This document shows, in pieces, positions 1 to 5,090 of a stretch of 5,090 bases of DNA. Origin of the DNA: Chlorobiota bacterium (lineage in GTDB: Bacteria > Bacteroidota > Bacteroidia > Flavobacteriales > Flavobacteriaceae); NCBI GenBank assembly GCA_013153655.1, contig JAADEB010000144.1, positions 1 through 5,090 of the forward strand, read 5' to 3'. Position 1 is the stretch's first letter. The number at the start of each line of letters is the position of its first letter. The notes below the pieces were generated by a model. That model saw nothing but the letters and a program-made list of their open reading frames with translations. It ran no database searches and had not been told where the DNA came from. Made by a program: the position numbers and the translations under genes.

Positions 1-65
1 TGTGAAAGTGGGGCTTGGATAATTGAGGCATCACAGGCTTAAGGTGGCGGGAGTGGAGGTAGTAT
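1..65. other. Unassigned edge sequence
   Basis: These bases follow the stop of the lipoprotein gene and are richer in G and C than that gene. A short open frame on the plus strand ends at a TAA at 40-42, and a GTG/ATG on the minus strand could open a new frame leaving the window. Both are too short to judge, and no RNA gene or terminator hairpin is visible. Confidence 0.3.
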
Positions 66-500
66 CTAATAATGACCCCAAGCAAATCTGGCATAGTATA
101 ATTTTTTTATACTACAATTATATTTTTCACGTGCTTCCGTAGTTAAAGCTATACCCGATCGGTTTTTTTCAAAATCAAACCAATGGGCTTGAAGCAAATA
201 AGCTGTTTCTCCTGGTTTATATACATGAGGGGTGCAAGGAGTATTATCCAATGCAATAATGGTATCATTTTTTTCGTCCACGCCAATAATATGATTAGGA
301 TAAGTCAACAAATCATATTCAAAATATCTACCGAAGTACAACACCTTCACTTTTTTTATGCCTTTTAAATCTAGTCTTTCCCAATTTTTATAACAATCAT
401 GTAATCTTTTATCTTCTCGTATTTCTTGTTCGGTTAAAGGTTTATATCTTGCTTTGCATGCTATCATAAGTAAAAATATTATCAATAAGATATTTTTCAT
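66..500 (-). CDS. Small putative lipoprotein of unknown function
   Basis: The 144-residue product is not recognised as a member of any family I know. It starts with a typical lipoprotein signal: MKN, a hydrophobic stretch at about residues 4-13, and a lipobox LMIAC with the acylated cysteine at position 15. It is therefore probably anchored in a membrane facing the periplasm or the cell surface. The mature part has about 129 residues, no further membrane segment, and three more cysteines (about residues 36, 89 and 129). It is rich in Lys, Tyr and other aromatic residues, and its middle (about 48-105) reads like alternating beta strands. The ATG at 500 is preceded by an AT-rich tract with no clear Shine-Dalgarno sequence, as is usual in Bacteroidota. 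The gene is clearly AT-richer than rluA, panB and the genes beyond, and it lies directly behind an IS30 relic, so horizontal acquisition is a reasonable inference. The reading frame and signal peptide are convincing; the function is unknown. Confidence 0.72.
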   Translation of the reverse strand: MKNILLIIFLLMIACKARYKPLTEQEIREDKRLHDCYKNWERLDLKGIKKVKVLYFGRYFEYDLLTYPNHIIGVDEKNDTIIALDNTPCTPHVYKPGETAYLLQAHWFDFEKNRSGIALTTEAREKYNCSIKKLYYARFAWGHY

Positions 501-561
501 AATTATTATTATTTAAATTTTTGGCACTATCGGTTCTATATGTTTAGGCGGCAATGACATG
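501..561. other. Short intergenic spacer between IS30 relic and lipoprotein gene
   Basis: This 61-bp spacer separates the stop codon of the transposase relic from the ATG of the lipoprotein gene. Its half next to the lipoprotein is almost pure A/T. No TAnnTTTG box, terminator hairpin or convincing IS30 terminal inverted repeat was found in it. The right end of the insertion sequence, if any of it survives, should lie here. Its sequence cannot be confirmed because the matching left end is missing. Confidence 0.4.
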
Positions 562-862
562 TTACGCGGATTCAAGTCGTAAAACTTTATTTTCATCCGT
601 TAATATTCCAAAGTTAGATAAAAATTCCAGAGGACTCGAATAGTTAAATTTTTTTTGTCTATTGTTTAAGTTGTTTTGAATAATGTTTAATTCTTCTTGT
701 GTTATGTTTTGAAAATCAGTCTTTTTGGGTAGATGTTTATGAATCAATCCATTGATATTTTCATTGGTGCCTATTTCCCGTGAATGGATTTTTGCCAATA
801 ATGGTGTCTATTTCCAAATCACCAAAACGTTCCTTTTTTCCACTATGGCGGGACGTTTATCA
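562..862 (-). pseudogene. Remnant of an IS30-family transposase (frameshift plus internal deletion)
   Basis: Three pieces of an IS30-type DDE transposase can be read in order on the minus strand. First, from about 862 to 830, comes DKRPAIVEKR, matching the segment just before the catalytic core. After an apparent one-base deletion near 827-832 the frame changes to RFGDLEIDTIIGKN (about 829-788), which carries the first catalytic Asp (codon 808-806). After another junction near 785-797 the frame changes again to HSREIGTNENINGLIHKHLPK and onward (to 562), which carries the catalytic Glu (codon 762-760) and the typical tail with LNNRQKKF. The two catalytic residues are only about 15 codons apart; in intact family members they are roughly 90 apart, so the block with the second Asp is gone. 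The N-terminal DNA-binding half is missing as well. The relic cannot encode an active transposase. A 78-codon reading frame from a TTG at 798 is only the surviving C-terminal piece. The family call is strong; the exact breakpoints are approximate. Confidence 0.88.
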
Positions 863-1552
863 CTAAACAAATTTCTCCCAATCGCAGCCTTCGGGATAGG
901 GGGCGGTAATGCGGACAGGGGTTTTGCGTACGGGATGGATGAAGGACAATTCCCGGGCGTGGAGCATGATGCCGCCGCAAGGGAGGCTTCGCTTGGCGCC
1001 GTATTTTAAATCGCCGCGTACGGGATGGCCGGTTTTGGCCAATTGGGCGCGAATCTGATGGTGGCGTCCGGTTTCCAAATCCACTTCCAGCAAGGCATAG
1101 CGGTCACCCGGTTTCAACGTGCGGTAATGCAACACGGCTTCTTTGGCGCCGGGGGTGGGGCGGGTGAAGACGGTGGTTTTGTTGGTTCGCGGATTTTTTT
1201 TGAGGTAATGGCGCAATGTGCCTTCCGCCGGCCGGGGAAAACCTTCCACCACGGCATGGTAGGTCTTGCGGATTTGGTGGCGGCGCAGCATGGCGTTGAG
1301 GCGTTCCAGTGCTTTGGAGGTTTTGGCATAGATAACGGCGCCGCTCGTGGGACGGTCGAGGCGGTGGACGGTGCCGAGGAACACGTTGCCGGGTTTGCCG
1401 TACTTGTGTTTGAGGTAGCGCTTGACCTTTTCGGACAGGGGTTCGTCGCCGGTCTTATCGCCTTGGACGATATCGCCGGGCAACTTGTTGACCACAATCA
1501 GGTGATTGTCCTCGTAGAGGATGCGCGAGGCATCAATATTGTTCGGATTCAT
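863..1552 (-). CDS. RluA-family RNA pseudouridine synthase
   Basis: This 229-residue cytosolic enzyme should isomerise uridine to pseudouridine in rRNA or tRNA; the exact target site cannot be told from sequence. The family signature HRLDRPTSG lies at residues 63-71, with Asp66 as the catalytic nucleophile. The second conserved block, ETGRHHQIRAQL, is at about 160-171, and the closing LHARELSFIHP segment is present. There is no N-terminal S4 RNA-binding domain, so this is the short single-domain form. The wording VQGDKTGDEPLSE near residue 29 is typical of Bacteroidota homologues. The ATG lies inside the 3' end of panB (20-bp overlap, different frame), which suggests translational coupling and one transcript with panB and the upstream Crp/Fnr gene. 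The C terminus looks complete, although the stop codon directly abuts the IS30 relic, so any native terminator has been lost or displaced. Confidence 0.93.
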   Translation of the reverse strand: MNPNNIDASRILYEDNHLIVVNKLPGDIVQGDKTGDEPLSEKVKRYLKHKYGKPGNVFLGTVHRLDRPTSGAVIYAKTSKALERLNAMLRRHQIRKTYHAVVEGFPRPAEGTLRHYLKKNPRTNKTTVFTRPTPGAKEAVLHYRTLKPGDRYALLEVDLETGRHHQIRAQLAKTGHPVRGDLKYGAKRSLPCGGIMLHARELSFIHPVRKTPVRITAPYPEGCDWEKFV

Positions 1553-2348
1553 TGGGAAAATCGCCGGATTTGACGTCGTCGCGGTAGCGTTCGAAGGCGT
1601 CCTTCATGTCGGTATAGAGGTCGGCGTAGCGGCGCAGGAAACGGGGGCTGAAATCCTTGTTCATTCCCAGCATGTCCTGGGTTACCAGCACTTGTCCGTC
1701 CACGTATTTGCCGGCTCCGATGCCGATGACGGGAATTTTGAGGTTTTCGGCCACTTGTTTGGCCAATTGGGCGGGAATTTTTTCCAACACTAAGGCGAAA
1801 ATACCCAGTTTTTCCAGCAAGTAGGCGTCGCGAATGAGTTTTTCGGCTTCGGCTTTTTCGCGGGCGCGCACGGTGTAGGTGCCGAATTTGTAGATGGATT
1901 GGGGCGTGAGACCCAGGTGACCCATGACGGGAATACCGGCCGAGAGGATACGCTCCACCGATTCGGCGATTTCCTCGCCGCCTTCCATTTTGACGGCGTG
2001 TCCGCCGGATTCCTTCATGATGCGGATGGCCGATTCCAGGGCTTTTTTGGAATTGCCTTGATAGGTTCCGAAGGGCATGTCCACCACCACCAACGCACGG
2101 TCCACGCCGCGCACCACCGATTGGGCGTGATAGATCATTTGGTCCAGTGTGATGGGAAGGGTGGTTTCGTGGCCGGCCATGACGTTGGAGGCCGAATCGC
2201 CTACCAGGAGGATGTCGATTTTGGCGGCGTCGAGGATGCGGGCCATGGTGTAATCGTAGGCGGTGAGCATGGAGATTTTCTCACCGCGTTGCTTCATATC
2301 GAAAAGTACCTTGGTGGTAATTTTCTTGGGTTCTTTCTTGTCGGCCAT
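1533..2348 (-). CDS. panB: 3-methyl-2-oxobutanoate hydroxymethyltransferase (ketopantoate hydroxymethyltransferase)
   Basis: PanB transfers a hydroxymethyl group from 5,10-methylenetetrahydrofolate to 2-oxoisovalerate, giving ketopantoate. This is the first committed step toward pantothenate and coenzyme A, in the cytosol. The 271-residue product is close to the usual family length of about 265-275. Conserved blocks appear in order: LTAYDYTMA (28-36), LVGDSASNVMAGHETTLPIT (48-67) with metal ligand Asp51, VVDMPFGTYQG (88-98) with metal ligand Asp90, VKMEGG (119-124), GHLGLTPQS (143-151), and VLEKIP (187-192) with Glu189 in the place of the catalytic base. GIGAG and VLVTQDMLGM follow. The ATG at 2348 is 29 bp behind the stop of the Crp/Fnr gene and needs no other start. 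The 3' end overlaps the pseudouridine synthase gene. No other pan gene lies in the window. All key residues are intact, so the enzyme should be functional. Confidence 0.97.
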   Translation of the reverse strand: MADKKEPKKITTKVLFDMKQRGEKISMLTAYDYTMARILDAAKIDILLVGDSASNVMAGHETTLPITLDQMIYHAQSVVRGVDRALVVVDMPFGTYQGNSKKALESAIRIMKESGGHAVKMEGGEEIAESVERILSAGIPVMGHLGLTPQSIYKFGTYTVRAREKAEAEKLIRDAYLLEKLGIFALVLEKIPAQLAKQVAENLKIPVIGIGAGKYVDGQVLVTQDMLGMNKDFSPRFLRRYADLYTDMKDAFERYRDDVKSGDFPNESEQY

Positions 2349-2377
2349 GGAGGGAAGTTTTTCCGCAAAATACGGAT

Positions 2378-3067
2378 TTATTGCAAAATGCCTTCGGCGA
2401 TTTGTTTCAATTTGGTCTTATCGAGCAATTTGATTTTTTTGGCTTTGGTGTAGATGATGCCTTCTTTTTTCATGGCCGAAAGTACGCGGATCACCGATTC
2501 GGAGGCCGTACCGATGATGCTGGAAAGTTCTTCGCGCGAGAGGGCGATGTTGATATTGCCTTCCTTGTCGGTGCCGAAGGTTTCTTCCAGGTTGAGCAGG
2601 GTGTCGGCCAGGCGTTCGCGTACGGTGTGTTGCGAAAGGTTGGAAATAAAGAGGTTGGCTTGTTTGAGGTCTTCGCTCAGCATTTCCATGATGCGGCGCG
2701 CAAATTGGCGGTTTTCCAAAGCCTCCTCGAAGGCTTCCTTGGGAATGAAGCAGGCGGTCATGTCTTCCAAGGCGGTAAGATTCAAGGAAGGCGGCTCGTT
2801 GCTAATGGCCGAACGGTAGCCGATGAGGTTACCGGATTTGATAAAACGAACGATTTGTTCCTTGCCGAGCGAATTGTAGCGCGTCAGCTTGCCTTTTCCG
2901 GACATGATACAAAAAATGCCGTTGGTATTTTGGCCTTCGCGCAGGAGTTGGTCGCCTTTTTTATAATGTTGAACACGTTTGTAGAGGGAAATCCTGTCCA
3001 GTTCTTCGGGAGATAATTCTTTGAGCGCATTGAGGTGCCGTATCAAACAGAGGTTGCAATTTTTCAT
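2378..3067 (-). CDS. Crp/Fnr-family transcriptional regulator with FNR-like cysteines
   Basis: The 229-residue product is a dimeric DNA-binding regulator of the Crp/Fnr superfamily. It has an N-terminal cyclic-nucleotide-binding-type beta barrel (about residues 20-120, with KKGDQLLREGQ and SGKGKLTRYNSLGKEQIV), a long dimer helix (about 120-150), and a C-terminal winged helix with LSREELSSIIGTASESVIRVL, in which the E-S-V-I-R core of the recognition helix is recognisable. The start is placed at the ATG at 3067, giving MKNCNLC, the usual beginning in Bacteroidota. The in-frame ATG at 3097 lies inside the -7 promoter box and cannot be on the mRNA. Cysteines are at 4, 7, 53 and 106. From memory of E. 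coli FNR, Cys4, Cys7 and Cys106 align without gaps with cluster ligands Cys20, Cys23 and Cys122, while the Cys29 position is Asn13. Binding of an iron-sulfur cluster is thus possible but unproven. The gene leads a likely operon with panB and the rluA-type gene; its regulon is unknown. Confidence 0.93.
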   Translation of the reverse strand: MKNCNLCLIRHLNALKELSPEELDRISLYKRVQHYKKGDQLLREGQNTNGIFCIMSGKGKLTRYNSLGKEQIVRFIKSGNLIGYRSAISNEPPSLNLTALEDMTACFIPKEAFEEALENRQFARRIMEMLSEDLKQANLFISNLSQHTVRERLADTLLNLEETFGTDKEGNINIALSREELSSIIGTASESVIRVLSAMKKEGIIYTKAKKIKLLDKTKLKQIAEGILQ

Positions 3068-3094
3068 GGGTGAGCGGGTTTGCTTTATTGCATA

Positions 3095-3102
3095 CAAATA
3101 TA
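3095..3102 (-). promoter_or_regulatory. -7 box (TATATTTG) of the crp/fnr-panB-rluA operon
   Basis: Read on the minus strand, the eight bases are TATATTTG, a full match to the Bacteroidota sigma-factor -7 consensus TAnnTTTG. The box ends 27 bases before the ATG at 3067, giving a short leader of about 20 to 25 bases. No clear TTTG/TTG -33 element was found upstream, which is a weakness. The box overlaps the alternative ATG at 3097 and so settles the start of the regulator gene. Confidence 0.6.
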
Positions 3103-3198
3103 AGATTTTTTTTAAAAATGAGCTAAGTCAGGAATATTAAAAAATTGAATTTCAAGTAAAATAATTTTTATAAATTTATTGATTTAGCAAAATGAATA
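3103..3198. other. AT-rich intergenic region upstream of the regulator operon
   Basis: This spacer between the GSCFA gene stop and the regulator's -7 box is strongly AT-rich and has no open reading frame of note. It holds a short perfect inverted repeat, TTGAA-T-TTCAA, at 3145-3155, about 60 bases upstream of the expected transcription start. No GC-rich terminator hairpin for the upstream operon could be seen. Confidence 0.5.
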
Positions 3199-4158
3199 TT
3201 AAAAATTTAAATCGGGTTTTAAAAAAGGATGCTTTTTTAGAAACTCTTCAATTCGGCTCTTGCTTTCCGGGGCCGTTTTCGTATGGGTGGCGCCGGGCGC
3301 AAGGGGGCGATGAAGCAGGCGTTTGCGCAAGGCGGAAATTTCTTTGTTGAGGCGGCGGACGGGTTCGTCGAAAAAGGTGGCGTCGAAGATTTCACGCACG
3401 TAAGCGATGCCTTGTTCGCCGGGATGTTTGAGGTCGGCGGCGTAGAAGCGGTAGTCGCGCAGGTCGTCCATGAATATTTCGTAGGCGGGAAAATAGTAGG
3501 TGTTTTCGGGAAAGGCTTCGGTGGTGCGAAGCATGGCTTCCAGGAGGCGGGCTTTGCTGCGGGCGTTGGAAGTGAATCCGTCTTGAAGGTAACGTACGGG
3601 GCTCAGGGTAAAGACGATACGTATGCCGGGGCGGTGCCGGTTCAACATGTCCACGGTGTGGTGCATGGCGCGTTCCAGCTCGTCGATGGCGGTCAAATGT
3701 TTGCGAAAGCGCGCGGCGGGTTGTTTGTGGCAATTGACCACGGGGCGGTTCGTGTCGCGAAGGATCCACATATGGGCCGTGCCGTAGGTGAGGATCACCG
3801 TGGTGGCTTGCCGGAGAAAGGCGGCGATGTGGTCCAGGGTCAGGTTGGCATGGCGGAGGTATTCACCGGCCTCGGAACGGTTGAAACGTGACGGCAGGTG
3901 GAAGGATTTCAGGGTATTTTCGTGGCGGAACAATTCCTCTTCCGTGAAATATTCCCGGCGGATACTGCGTTCCAAGAGCCGTTCCACGGACATGGGGTTG
4001 TAGAGCGTCCCGAAGGGATTGACCATGGCATCGAACCAATGCTCACGCAGGTAGGCGCCGATATGTTCCGTAAAGCAGGACCCGGCGAGCAGGATTTTAT
4101 CGCGATGACTCAGACGAAAGGGCGGAGGCGGCACCTTGATTTCCGTTCGGAATTTCAT
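3199..4158 (-). CDS. GSCFA domain-containing protein (SGNH-hydrolase-like)
   Basis: The 319-residue product belongs to the GSCFA family, which is common in Bacteroidota and whose biochemical role is largely unassigned. The naming motif appears as AGSCFTEHIG at residues 25-34 (Thr in place of Ala), followed by NPFGTLYNP (47-55), ILTYGTAHMW (122-131), VVNCHKQP (140-147), TLSPVRYLQDGF (184-195) and AADLKHP (240-246). Ser27 and the D-L-K-H pair Asp242/His245 fit the nucleophile and the DxxH block of SGNH-type esterases and lipases, so hydrolase or acyl-transfer chemistry is a reasonable inference. There is no signal peptide or membrane segment, so it is probably cytoplasmic. The C-terminal part (about 264-319) is a charged helical tail (VRRLNKEISALRKRLLHRP), also usual in the family. 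The ATG overlaps the stop of the ABC ATPase gene as ATGA, which points to coupled translation from one mRNA. The family is certain; the substrate is unknown. Confidence 0.93.
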   Translation of the reverse strand: MKFRTEIKVPPPPFRLSHRDKILLAGSCFTEHIGAYLREHWFDAMVNPFGTLYNPMSVERLLERSIRREYFTEEELFRHENTLKSFHLPSRFNRSEAGEYLRHANLTLDHIAAFLRQATTVILTYGTAHMWILRDTNRPVVNCHKQPAARFRKHLTAIDELERAMHHTVDMLNRHRPGIRIVFTLSPVRYLQDGFTSNARSKARLLEAMLRTTEAFPENTYYFPAYEIFMDDLRDYRFYAADLKHPGEQGIAYVREIFDATFFDEPVRRLNKEISALRKRLLHRPLAPGATHTKTAPESKSRIEEFLKKHPFLKPDLNF

Positions 4159-4874
4159 TGGTCGCGTTTGAGGATTTGCTCTTCGAAGTAGCGAATCAGT
4201 TCGTGAAGGGTGCTTTCGTCCACGGGCAGGTCGCGGATGATATGGCCGTTGTCCAAGAGGATGATGCGGCCTGTAACGCCGGTAATGTGGTCCAGGTTGT
4301 GGCTTGAAATAAGGAAAGTATGGCGGCCGGTTTCATGCAATTGTTTAAGGATTTTTTTGAGATGAATTTGGCTGCTGGGGTCCAGGTTGGCAAAGGGTTC
4401 GTCGAGCACCACCAATTCGGGTTGGCCTACAAACACGCCGGCGATGCCAACTTTTTTCTGATTTCCCTTGGAGAGGTCGCGGATGTATTTGTTCTGACCC
4501 AACACCTGATCGCCGAAAAAGGGTTTGAAAATTTCGATATCCTTATAGACTTGTTCCCGTGAGATGCCGCGCAATTTTCCGAGAAATTCGAAATATTCTT
4601 CGGGCGTGAGGTAGGGAATGAGGAAGCTTTCGTCGAGGAAGGCGGCGGTGATTTTTTTCCATTCTTCGCTTCGGTGGACGGGAATGTCTTTGATGTACAC
4701 TTCGCCGGCATCGGGTTCGATGAGGTCGAGGATGAGGCTGAAAAGGGTGGTTTTTCCGGCGCCGTTGTTACCCACGATGCCGAGGCTTTGGCCGGCGGGC
4801 ACGAGGAGTTCGGGAATTTCGAGGCGGAAGCGGCCGTATTGTTTCAGCAGGTTTTCGATGCGAATCATGTTCAT
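4155..4874 (-). CDS. ABC transporter ATP-binding protein
   Basis: This is a single nucleotide-binding subunit of about 239 residues that would power a membrane permease by ATP hydrolysis on the cytoplasmic side. Visible motifs, numbered from the ATG at 4874, are Walker A GNNGAGKT (35-42), signature LSKGNQKK (134-141, a variant of LSGGQ), Walker B LVVLDEP (154-160), D-loop NLDP (163-166) and the H-loop histidine in SSHN (His192). The Q-loop position reads FLDES, with Asp81 where most families have Gln; similar substitutions occur in EcsA-like ATPases. The ATG at 4874 or the in-frame ATG at 4868 is the likely start. A GTG at 4901 would use the last base of the -7 box and is rejected. No permease gene is next to it: downstream comes the GSCFA gene (ATGA overlap) and upstream a non-coding repeat array. 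The transported substrate cannot be inferred. Confidence 0.93.
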   Translation of the reverse strand: MNMIRIENLLKQYGRFRLEIPELLVPAGQSLGIVGNNGAGKTTLFSLILDLIEPDAGEVYIKDIPVHRSEEWKKITAAFLDESFLIPYLTPEEYFEFLGKLRGISREQVYKDIEIFKPFFGDQVLGQNKYIRDLSKGNQKKVGIAGVFVGQPELVVLDEPFANLDPSSQIHLKKILKQLHETGRHTFLISSHNLDHITGVTGRIILLDNGHIIRDLPVDESTLHELIRYFEEQILKRDQ

Positions 4875-4900
4875 GGCGGTAGGTTTTCGGGAGGGGTACA

Positions 4901-4908
4901 CAAAGTTA
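4901..4908 (-). promoter_or_regulatory. -7 box (TAACTTTG) of the ABC ATPase-GSCFA operon
   Basis: On the minus strand the sequence is TAACTTTG, a full match to the Bacteroidota -7 consensus TAnnTTTG. It ends 26 bases before the ATG at 4874, nearly the same spacing as in the regulator operon. No clear TTG-type -33 element was recognised in the AT-rich stretch upstream, which merges into the repeat array. The position of the box excludes the GTG at 4901 as a start codon. Confidence 0.6.
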
Positions 4909-4918
4909 GTTTATTTTT

Positions 4919-5090
4919 GTTAAACCGTTAAATCGGGCAATCGTTGAATCGGTTATTTCTGTTGAACCGTTAAACCGTTAAATCGTGCAATCGTTGAACC
5001 GATAATTTCTGTTGAATAGTTGAAGAGTTGAAAAGTTGAATAGACTGGGAATTCTGTTAAATCGTTAAATCGTTAAATCGTGCAATCGTT
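4919..5090. repeat. Degenerate 8-bp tandem repeat array arranged in larger blocks
   Basis: The region is built from octamers close to GTTRAAYC (variants GTTAAACC, GTTAAATC, GTTGAACC, GTGCAATC). They group into blocks that each start with GTT and end with ATTTCT or AATTCT: 4919-4960 (42 bp), 4961-5010 (50 bp), 5011-5055 (45 bp) and 5056 to the window edge. The first two blocks differ in length by exactly one octamer. The third is built of GTTGAANA-like units. A repeat length not divisible by three, and stops in all frames, argue that it is non-coding. Similar short-period GTTGAATC-type arrays are, to my recollection, common between genes in Bacteroidota, without an agreed function. The array lies upstream of the ABC ATPase promoter and continues past the window. 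Confidence 0.85.

Noticed and set aside
609..616. TAACTTTG on the minus strand as a promoter for the lipoprotein gene
   Set aside because: It matches the -7 consensus but lies within the transposase relic, more than 100 bases from the lipoprotein ATG and without a -33 element. A chance match in AT-rich sequence is as likely.
562..798. A 78-residue stand-alone small protein starting at TTG 798
   Set aside because: Its sequence is the C-terminal part of an IS30 transposase, and upstream pieces of the same protein are visible in other frames.
1025..1573. Long open frame on the plus strand opposite the pseudouridine synthase gene
   Set aside because: It is the antisense shadow of a clear RluA-family gene; its protein has low-complexity Gly/Ala/Phe-rich composition and no motif.
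3065..3097. Ten extra N-terminal residues of the Crp/Fnr regulator from the ATG at 3097
   Set aside because: The ATG lies inside the TATATTTG promoter box, and the residues before MKNCNLC do not resemble the family's usual start.
3103..3198. Rho-independent terminator after the GSCFA gene
   Set aside because: There are A and T runs but no GC-containing stem of useful length next to them.
3283..3891. Open frame of 202 codons on the plus strand opposite the GSCFA gene
   Set aside because: It is Gly/Val-rich antisense of a well-supported gene with all family motifs on the minus strand. The plus-strand frames at 1899-2453 and 2381-3016 are rejected for the same reason.
4872..4901. GTG at 4901 as the start of the ABC ATPase
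   Set aside because: Its first base is the last base of the TAACTTTG box, and the ATG at 4874 fits the usual ATPase N terminus (MIRIENL) much better.
4919..5090. CRISPR array
   Set aside because: The units are only 8 bp, directly tandem and degenerate, with no constant repeat of 24-37 bp and no unique spacers.

Overview
The window looks like chromosomal DNA from a member of the Bacteroidota. This rests on several independent signs: a GSCFA-family protein, a PanB and an RluA enzyme with wording typical of that phylum, a Crp/Fnr protein beginning MKNCNLC, two promoter boxes of the Bacteroidota -7 type (TAnnTTTG), and weak or absent Shine-Dalgarno sequences. The genus cannot be fixed from this sequence. 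All recognised genes lie on the minus strand, so they are transcribed from high to low coordinates.

Region by region, in transcription order. (1) 5090-4909: a non-coding array of degenerate 8-bp repeats (GTTRAAYC-like) arranged in larger blocks, running off the window edge. (2) 4908-3199: a two-gene operon with its own -7 box. It encodes an ABC transporter ATPase followed, through an ATGA overlap, by a GSCFA (SGNH-hydrolase-like) protein. (3) 3198-3068: an AT-rich intergenic region with the promoter of the next operon. (4) 3067-863: a compact three-gene unit of a Crp/Fnr-type regulator, panB (first committed step of pantothenate synthesis) and an RluA-family pseudouridine synthase. The gap between the first two genes is 29 bp, and panB and the synthase overlap by 20 bp. 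(5) 862-562: a broken IS30-family transposase with a frameshift and a large internal deletion, beginning exactly at the stop codon of the pseudouridine synthase. (6) 500-66: a small orphan lipoprotein of unknown function. (7) 65-1: nothing assignable.

The regions from 863 to about 4900 are ordinary, moderately GC-rich housekeeping sequence. Positions 66-860 are visibly AT-richer and carry a transposon relic plus an unrecognised lipoprotein, which marks them as an acquired or decaying patch.

No clearly new multi-gene system is visible. The points most worth a second look are the structured octamer array, the regulator that keeps three of the four FNR cluster cysteines and is co-transcribed with panB, the coupled ABC ATPase/GSCFA pair without a visible permease, and the orphan lipoprotein behind the IS30 scar.
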